A stretch of 64,000 bases of DNA from Isoetes taiwanensis (Eukaryota > Streptophyta > Lycopodiopsida > Isoetales > Isoetaceae), in the NCBI GenBank assembly GCA_021234155.1, contig JAJEKV010000058.1:8804992-8868991 (forward strand). The letters run 5' to 3'. Position numbers and translations under genes: made by a program. The notes beneath the pieces are model-generated. The model was not told the origin of the DNA. It ran no database searches and saw only the letters and a list, made by a program, of their open reading frames with translations. Position 1 is the first letter of the stretch. The number at the start of each line of letters is the position of its first letter. Below are positions 56,301 to 64,000 of the stretch, one piece after another.

Positions 56301-57690
56301 GCGGGATGGGCAGAACATACTGGTGTACGTGCTGTAGGACAGGCAGGCTTTCGTCCATGACATTCTACAATAGACCATATTTTCACATTGCGCATGCTTA
56401 TTGAACATAGTCGAAGTTTGAAACAAGACCTCTATATATGCTTTGTGGATTTTACTTCTGCTTTTGATACAATTACCACGCTGAAGCTTCTTTGGCAAAA
56501 TGGCTGTGCACTTGGGGTTCCACAAGATCTTCAAAATGCAGTTGGCTCTATGAAAGGGTTTTTGCTAAATTTCCAGCATCAGGTACTCAAATCACTAGCA
56601 ATATTGGAGTTCGTCAGGGTTGCCCTTTATCTCCTACACTCTTCATATTCTATTCTATTCTATTCTTTGGCTTGTACATTGATCAATTGGAAGAATGGCT
56701 TGGTCATCATGGCAGCGGAAGTCCACATTTGGCACACTATATCATTAGGCAACTTATGTATGCTGATGATGTTTCACTTCTGGCACATACCGCTGCTAGT
56801 ATGCAGCAACATTTACATGCTCTGCACAATTTTTGTGAGAACACAGGTCTGCGTGTTAATCTTCAAAAGACCAAGCTTTTGGTAGTTCAATCTTCTCGTC
56901 ACAATGTTCCCCCTATGCACTATGATAGCCGCGAAGTTGAAGTTATAGATAGCTACAAGTATCTTGGTGTAGAATTCTGTAAGAACACACTTTGGGAACA
57001 GTGTATTACCAAGCGGGTGGCTGCTGGATGGAGAGCACTCTATGCAATGCAAAACAATTGTTTTCGTGCAGAAATTCATGATTGGCCACCGGAAAGCCCA
57101 CTTGTTTCGGGCTTTGGTAGAGCTTTGTTTTCTTGTATGGTTCGAAGTGTGGGGGCACGCCATTAGTGCTAGTGCTTGGGAGAGCTTGGAGCGGGTGCAA
57201 AAGTCCTTTCTCACTTACAGCCTTGGAGTTAAAACAACGGGCCCTATGCTATTCTTTTACAAGAGATGTGTTTTGGCCTCTTCAACATTCCGCCATGAGC
57301 GCCATCTCCACTATATCCGCAAGGTGCACCACATGGATGATGTTAGGTATCATGTTCTTGCACTTGCCATTCCTCGGCGTTTGAAACGATGTTGGAAAGA
57401 GCATTGCACTACATGGTTTTGCACGTTATCGCGGTAAACCGCGAGCACTACCGATGCTTGCCGATTCGATCCCGAAGCTTTTGCAACAATATCTCAATGG
57501 TCGCGTTTTTCTCAAAAGATATGGGATGCGATCACTTTGGCCAAGTGAAAACCGGTCATTATCACGCACACATAAGTCCCACCTTCGCACCGGGGCCCCA
57601 AGCTTATTTGCTTGCTTCATTGTCCGGGAACAAGCTTGTAACTATTGCATCAATTCGCACGGGGTCCCACGCAGTTTGACGGATTGAGAC
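53370..57690 (+). pseudogene. LINE ORF2, endonuclease-reverse transcriptase, broken
   Basis: ATG at 53370, three bases after the ORF1 stop. Apurinic-type endonuclease: LVSWNCRGF, DILLLMETWE, VILLGDFNART and a late SDHYSLYLS. RT: EEVKEGLRHLSNGKSPDLQG, VSKVVPIYKAGDKHDPSNY before the nested insertion; FVDFTSAFDTI, VRQGCPLSPTLF and MYADDVSLL after it. The C-terminal part has SYKYLGVEF and WRALYAMQNN blocks. Several stops and shifts (near 53,555, 53,670, 54,045) make it inactive. The RT carries an in-frame pentanucleotide expansion next to PTLF. Confidence 0.75.
55037..56362 (-). mobile_element. 5'-truncated LINE inserted in reverse inside ORF2
   Basis: Minus-strand coding of the ORF2 C-terminus: LYYRGQEVEMVRNFKYLGID, GWKALYAVQNACCRIDL, LYGVEVWGPAVSKNTWDRLE, then AHISVKKRRAIAAIRTGSH and ICQCCEMHVIEDEHHALQ. 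The 3' end CCTCCGTGGACGTTAAAA is followed by a CTTCC repeat tail at 55,037-55,060. Closely related to the fragment at 50,040-50,452. Confidence 0.8.
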
Positions 57691-58159
57691 AGTAGATGGG
57701 AGCCGGTCCACAATTGCCGCGAGAAGCGAGACTATGTGCTGTTGCTGATTCTGTGTCATTAAAGATGAAAGCCATACTCTTCTGAGTTGCCCTGCTTTTG
57801 AGATAGTCCGGAATCATTTTTTGACCTTAGCATTCCATTCCACGCTTTCTCAACTTCTCAGAGCACCATCTGTGCATGACTTGGCATTATACATACTTGA
57901 GGTTCTAGATAAACGTCTGCAAAAACTGAGCCCTCAGTAGTCATTATCTCCGCTTGTCTAGTATCATCATTACTGCAAAGGTTTTTCCCTTAAAAACCTT
58001 TCAAGGCAGGGGTTTTTTAATCCTAGTAGTAATGATTGTACTAGCCCATTGTATGGGTCCCATGACCTATTGGTCTCCATGGACGTTTAAAAAACTATTC
58101 TATTATATTCTTCTTTCGGCCATATGTTGTTGTTTTTGCCAGAAGGGTCTTCCCAAGAA

Positions 58160-58250
58160 TGCAATGATCCTATGGCAACATAGAACCATCATTCTTGGAG
58201 AAGACGAGGCCTCATTCTTGGAGAAGACGGATTTTTTTGGAACGTCTATT
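58160..58250. repeat. Dispersed repeat, second copy
   Basis: ATCCTATGGCAACATAGAAC with CATTCTTGGAGAAGACG (present twice here) and TTTGGAACGTCTATTTTTT; matches 46,846-46,925. Sits between the LINE 3' end and the stop codon of BOR copy B. Confidence 0.65.
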
Positions 58251-58300
58251 TTTTCCCGGGTTATTTATCCCCAGGGATTTATAAACTCTTTGCCTTCTTC

Positions 58301-61284
58301 CTATACAGGAGATCTGACCGTGGGAATCTTAAGCTCCCCACGACTTCTTGTTGTAATCTCATCAAGGATCTCAGCATCATAGACTTTGTCATCAAAACTG
58401 GGAAGTTTGCCAAGGCCATGAACTTCTATTTCCTGAAATTCATATCCACGGGTTAGTGCTAGATCTGAATTAAGCAAAAGTAACAAGACTAGATTTATAA
58501 ACCTGGGATTTCTGGATTGGTCTTACCATAAGTGCTACATCACGAGACAAAGCAGATATTTCTTCATACTCCGCAGCATCAAGTTCTTTCAAACTCTGGG
58601 CATCAAAAAACCTTGGCAGGATATATTGCCGGATAGGAACCAAGCACATGAATGGAAGAGGAAACATAACGCCTGCTATTGGTATCCAGGTTATTGCAAA
58701 CGATGCTATAAGGTAAGCAAGCTGAAATAATGTGAAGGATGCAATTATGTTGAATGGAACTGTTTCCATGAAGGATGCATGGGCCTCTTCAAGAATCCTG
58801 TAAAGAATTGTAAGTTTGAGATTGCTTTTTGGTAAACGCCAAGATGGAGACGAGAAAATACATACTTGTACCGCCGGTTAGGTGCTGTTGCTAATAGCTC
58901 CAATCTTTCCCAAAATTGATTTCCTGGAAGGCTCTCAATGGCCATGTATGCAAAGTAACCCCACAATACAGATGTTGGAATCATTCTAATAAATGGCATT
59001 GCAACTACACACCCTCCAACTAGGAAAGATTGCATTAAATTGCTGAGGCGCTGCTCATTCACAATAATTGGAAGCAAATCATCAATTTCCTTTTCAGGGT
59101 TGAATACAGTATTGCATTTAGGGACGTCTGAAAGCTTCTCTATAGATGATAAGCCATCCATTTCCTTGAATTTCTTTAAGGCCTGAAAGGGAAAAGGAAA
59201 TTATGAGCTCACTTGAAGCTCAACATAATTATTGTCTGTCCAGTATTGAACAACTTACCAATGGTTGACAAACAAAAAAAGGTGGAGGTTTTGCTGCTTT
59301 CTGGAAAGCATCTTGCATTCTATCATGAAGTTCTGGCAATGTTGCATTATCTTCAATACTCTGTTTAGCTACCTTCATCAGCTTCTTTCGTACTACCTGG
59401 AAAGGAAATATAATGAATTAAGATAAAAGGATGCAAAACGGAATGTTGCATAGATAAATTAATGTCAGGGAATACATACTTGATGCTTCAACGTTGCAAG
59501 ACTTTTTGTGTGCATAGGGGATTGTGGTAGGACTCCATTGGATGGAGGAAGACCAGTGAGTCCGCAAATCAAAACCTACCCAGTGTTTATGTTAGCGTTG
59601 GGCTTCCTTTGCTAAATAGGTTTGTTTTGCAAGAAAGAGAAAAATACCATGACTCCCAGGAGAAAAAGGTCATAATGATAAGCAGAAGGCTTTTGCAGGT
59701 TAAACTCCTTCTGTTGAGCCATCTGAGATGCCACACTGTGATCAAAATAATATAGGACTGCAATCATCGTTGCTGGTATAAGTGCAGCAAATATGTAAAG
59801 TATTGGAACGTTGTGCAAATCCTGTCAAAGTTTGGAAACCATTTCCTATGAGCATAATAGTAAAGAACAAAATTTAAAGCAACAGAAACCTCCTGGAATG
59901 CAACAAATCTCAGCCAGGAGCTAAAATAGCTACCTTGATAACTGTCCAGTTATCCAATGCTTCAGATGACCAAACATTCGGACTACGAAGACGATGAGGA
60001 ATGCCAGTTGGGATATCTTTAGAAGGAATATAGGAGATAGCAGTCCAGATTAGTACTAACGAGGGAACTCCATAGTCAGCTATGTATCCGCGTAGCCATC
60101 CTGCATTAGGCATTAAGGGCAAATAAGCACCCTAACAGAAAAAAACTGCACAACGTACCTACAACTCCAAACACATACCAGTTCCATATCTCCAAGATCT
60201 GGCTTTTCTACTTTTCAATGCTGTTATTAAAAACCCAAATGCAATAAGCAGACTGAGTACTCCGTTTGCAAATCGCCATGGAAACTGGATTGAACCTGCA
60301 CCATATGATTCCATTCCTACTTTTCGAAATTCCCCCATTGCACCCTGTAAATTTTGCAGATATTTTGATAAGATAAAATAACATAGGAGTACTGCATGAA
60401 TGTAATACAGCAGAGATTTAAGTATGGGAAAACTATAGAAAATTTTAAAGATCTGACTCATCAACATCAGATGGTATACCTTTATAGCTTGTTGCATAAA
60501 CAACATTGCAATGAGCATTCCAAATAGTTCTCCTGCAATTCTTGTGAATCGCTTGATAAGCGAGCATGCTCCAAAAATTGCAAAGATAAATAGAAGGATT
60601 GCTGTCCAGATGCACACCCTGAACAAATTTAGGACACATTATCAAAAGAGATCGTAGATAATAAATGAACGTGACGAATCTCAATGAGCTCACCATCCAG
60701 TCCAAGCAAGAAACAAGCTGGGTCCTAGTTCGGCCCTGTTCCTTGCAAACTTGTACATAAAAGTATACATGATCACTGTGGGCTCTGCAACTCCAAGAAT
60801 GAGCAATGGCTGACCGCCAAGCACAGAATGTAAAATTCCACACATGGCAGTAGATATCAAAGCTTGAGCTGCTGTCAAAGTCCGATCTGTTCAATGATAT
60901 ATAAAATATTAAGTCAATAGTGATAAAAGCTTTGGTTACATATATTGCCAGTTATTTAAGGAATGCCGAACCCAACTAACCTGTTTCTCTTTCAAGCTGC
61001 TCGCCAAATGCTATAACCGGAATGGCTGAAGCAAAGAAAATATATGTTGTTGGTGCTAGTATCCTGCTTGAGAGGACATAAGAATTTATTGTCAGTTCCT
61101 TGAAATTTAAGGACGTACAGTTTCGAAGCTTAAAATTCTTTGATAAGTTAATTATATCAATAAAACCTTCTAGTCGAGTCGAGACAAACCTGAACCCAGA
61201 GCTAAAGCCATTCCTCCAATCATGCTTATAACATTGCAGCCTTCCTTTAAGATCGTGATATATGCCTTTGAAAGGAGGTGCCAT
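58301..61284 (-). CDS. Boron (borate) transporter, BOR family, copy B
   Basis: Twelve exons on the minus strand: 61284-61190, 61063-60981, 60886-60694, 60618-60480, 60344-60179, 60100-59934, 59821-59648, 59575-59480, 59396-59259, 59182-58866, 58797-58527, 58432-58301. All splice sites are GT-AG; the sum is 657 codons with no break. Intron positions and phases match copy A exactly; exon lengths differ only in exons 1, 5, 10 and 12. The same BOR hallmarks are present ([92 protein letters not shown]). Exon 5 has five and exon 10 eight extra residues. The loop motif YDRM of copy A is HDRM here, losing a possible Tyr-based sorting signal. It is tail to tail with copy A, so the two arose by an inverted duplication later spread apart by LINEs. 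Confidence 0.95.
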
Positions 61285-64000
61285 TTCGTTTGTCGCCCCT
61301 CTCCCAATGAGCGACTACTCGACGAACTGCTTTTGAGTTACATAAAAAGAATCGATCCAGAGCTGCGTTAATTATAGTATATTAAGCAAGTTTGAAGTGT
61401 TGAGAATGTGCTTTCTTTCACAAATGGATTCTTGCAGAAATATGGCAGATAAGACAGAAAAAACTGCAAAGATTCAATACAATGACGCCAAGAACGTTTC
61501 TTATTTGATGTTAGCAGGAAGGCATTGAATCTTCAGGAAGCTGTTCCAAAATGAATGTAGAAACTGGGTAACAATATTGGATCTGAAAAAGCAGAGTATC
61601 AAGAATGGAACAGAGCCCCTAAAAATGGGCTCAATCAGAAGAGCAAAATGAACTGGGAAGGATAGAATGAATTGAAACCACAGATCAATCCGGTAGATGC
61701 AAAAGCAAGGTGCTGAAATTTTGCATGCAAGCAGCGGCCATAAGTACCCGCGAACATGAAACACAAGCCCTTTCCGCTGGAAAAGGGCCGACGCATGATA
61801 AATCTGGGCCGTTGGAACGAAGCGGAAATCAACGGCTATGGATGGCTTTGTGGAATGACAGTTTTTTATGTGCCACGTATTCCGTATACAGATGGAAAAC
61901 AACTGGAAGACGCGGATTCTGCTGTCCATTATAATAATACATTTTAAAATGTTGTCCATTTATAATCATTGTATATTCGTCACTTTATTTAAAATGCCTT
62001 TATTTGTTTTTTTGCTTGTTTAATGTGGCCACCACACCCTTTACACCCATTTCCTAGTCATTTCCATTAACTTCAATAGTAGCTTCAACAGTAGTAACAT
62101 AATCTCATCCAGATCTTTCTAATATGGCATTTCTCACAATAACATAGTTTCATCAGATCTTTCTAATATGGCATTACTCACAACTGCAACTTCTTTACAA
62201 CATTGTACTCGGGCACATGTATTCCATTTGCACCATTGTACTCAAGCACCTGCATTCCTCGTGAGTTGTACATCTCTGTAACAACTAAAGTAGTACCCCC
62301 AAGCCAACACGTAATTGCAAGTTCTAATTTCTTCCTTTTCAAACCTGAACATCGTGCTTTCTCTGTTCTGCAATGGAAGCTCAACATTTGTTACTTCTCA
62401 GAAAAAAAGGGGTCAATTCAGTACTGTCTGTCATCCAATTAAAATATATCACCCACCATATTATAGTCTTAGTGGATCCTAATAGTTCAAGGCCAATACC
62501 ACAAGTTTGAAGATAGTGTTTTCTAATGGCAAGAAGGGAGAGATTCATGTTAATTTTAACATTGATTTTTGATATGTTTTTTGTTTGTCTCATTCACATT
62601 ATAATAACAAGTTAAATCTTATTTCCCTGACTTAGTTTGACATATCTTGACCAACCAACTCCTGTGTCTTTTCATGGTTGTGGAATGTTGTGTGAGCATG
62701 GCACGTGTTCTATACAAATTCGTGGCTAAAATGCAAGGAGATTTCTAAGAAGGCTCAGACATATACGTTGGCCATTCTTGGAACATTCAATGCAGCTCGT
62801 GTATGCAAAACGAATTGACCATTTGGGTATCATTTTTATGCAAAGCGAATTGACCGTTTGGGTATCATATTCATCCGTATGGCTCCATCCCACCTGTTAG
62901 TCCATTTTGAGAGGAGCCTTTCACGATAAGTTTAATGAAGAATACCTTTGTACTATGAGATAAAATACTATCTATCTATTATTCGATATCTATCTATTAT
63001 TCGATGTTTGATTATTAATTAAATCTTCTAAGACCATCTTATACAAATGGATGAAGTATCATGACCCAATACAAAGGTGTTGTAAAAAAGTGTCCCGCGA
63101 CCGGCAGCAACAGAGAGTGGGTCTCTCAAATGGTGGACTAAGCATTCCCCCACAAAATAAAAATATGAGAGCAATCTTGGAAAACTACCTGCAAATCTTG
63201 CAGATCCGGTAAAGAAAACTAGCTACAAACTCTTGTTATGAAGATTCGACATTGAATTGCCTGCATTCCAAAAAACCTCGAAGAAATAGGCTGAAGTGAA
63301 CTCAGAAAACTTAAGAACTCGGCTGAACTCAAAAACTAAGTTGAACTCAGTGTTTTCTATCTGAACTCGTCGCATTTGCTTGAAGAACTCGTCTGCTTGT
63401 GTTCTTTAAGCGACTCGTCTGTGGTTCCAGCTTGCAACCTCAGAAAAATATCTGGAAAATCGGTAATCTGGAATTGGGGGGCTCAATTTCCATTCCATGT
63501 TATTGAAGATGCCATGTGGCGCCATAGAAATGCATGTCAGGCAAAGTCACAACCATATTTCTATTTTGTTTCTTAAAAGGCGTTTGAAATTATGATCACC
63601 TAATGACTAATATCTTTGAGAATGCTTTATGGCTCCTACTTTATGTAGATCCTGACCATTGAGGAAAATAATCTAGCAGATACTGAGAGTTATGGAATTT
63701 GGTCCATTGGCTTGAAGCCCTAATATCAAAATATCAAACGTCTAATTGTACTATGAAAACCTAATTCTAATGTTATTGCAAACATACTTCGTGATTTAAG
63801 GATTCGTAACAAGTACAACGTATAAATCTGTTTAAGATTCTAAGTACATAAAAATGTCCAGTACATTGTTATGCAAGTTTTATATAACCCATTCGAAAAC
63901 TAAATAAGTAAATTTGCACCCTCCAATACACTGTTTATCCAAGTTCTGTGCATAAAAATTGATTTAGAATTCCAAAAACATAAAAGTGTGAAGTACATTA
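61285..64000. other. Upstream of BOR copy B, no gene recognised
   Basis: No supportable gene. AGATCTTTCTAATATGGCAT occurs twice at about 62,112 and 62,155. A 36-base unit with CGAATTGACC and GTTTGGGTATCAT is repeated in tandem near 62,800-62,872. ACTCG/ACTCA-rich words lie at about 63,290-63,420. The first few hundred bases should hold the BOR copy B promoter. Confidence 0.4.

Larger units (their letters stand above)
51567..58107 (+). mobile_element. Full-length but broken L1-type LINE, interrupted by an inverted LINE
   Basis: ORF1 (51,567-53,366), ORF2 (endonuclease from 53,370, RT to about 57,700) and a 3' end CTCCATGGACGTTTAAAA followed by an ATTCT-like tail near 58,107. Another LINE of the same kind sits inside ORF2 in reverse (about 55,037-56,362). 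Removing it leaves about 5.2 kb. Confidence 0.8.

Noticed and set aside
58301-61284. BOR copy B as a pseudogene because its exons appear as many short ORFs
   Set aside because: Every junction is GT-AG, phases match copy A, and the exons add up to an uninterrupted 657 codons.

Overview
This window is nuclear DNA from a land plant, probably a seed-free plant with a large, repeat-rich genome, though I cannot name the species. The only two clearly intact host genes are twelve-exon boron (borate) transporters of the plant BOR family with short introns. Almost everything else is mobile DNA: LTR retrotransposons primed by initiator-Met tRNA, a chromodomain-bearing Ty3/gypsy remnant, a Ty1/copia element, L1-type LINEs, tRNA-derived SINEs, DNA transposons with terminal inverted repeats, and a tandem array of an unusual intron-bearing reverse-transcriptase element.

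Layout. 1-3,494: 5' end of a minus-strand LTR retrotransposon (LTR, tRNA-Met primer site, leader with two hairpins) whose first reading frame starts like a histone H3 tail and ends in an H3 histone fold, with about 300 extra residues between. 3,947-21,664: a 17.7-kb segment bounded by hAT-like 13-bp inverted repeats and an 8-bp target duplication. Inside are an old and a young set of a Penelope-like retroelement; the young set is a head-to-tail array with three 1.1-kb long direct repeats and a predicted three-exon gene (basic leader, unknown central protein, RT). 21,680-25,460: arrays of an 18-bp palindrome and of longer foldbacks flanking a divergent pair of unrecognised genes. 26,975-41,040: a Ty3/gypsy 3' end whose 710-bp LTR was split twice, by an 8-kb TIR element with GTGGTG arrays (27,213-35,237) and by a complete but frameshifted Ty1/copia element (35,419-40,132).

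42,892-61,284: two BOR genes, tail to tail (plus copy 42,892-45,912, minus copy 61,284-58,301), both with every splice site canonical and uninterrupted reading frames (645 and 656 residues). The 12 kb between their 3' ends is filled with a MITE, a pseudogene, a 3' LINE fragment, and a full-length but broken L1-type LINE that is itself interrupted by an inverted LINE copy. 61,285-64,000 has no supportable gene.

Functionally, the BOR pair would export boron across the plasma membrane. The rest is a record of nested transposition. The items most worth following up are the H3-like retrotransposon ORF, the TIR-bounded intron-containing RT array with a structure-conserving RNA element, and the 8-kb TIR element of unknown superfamily.
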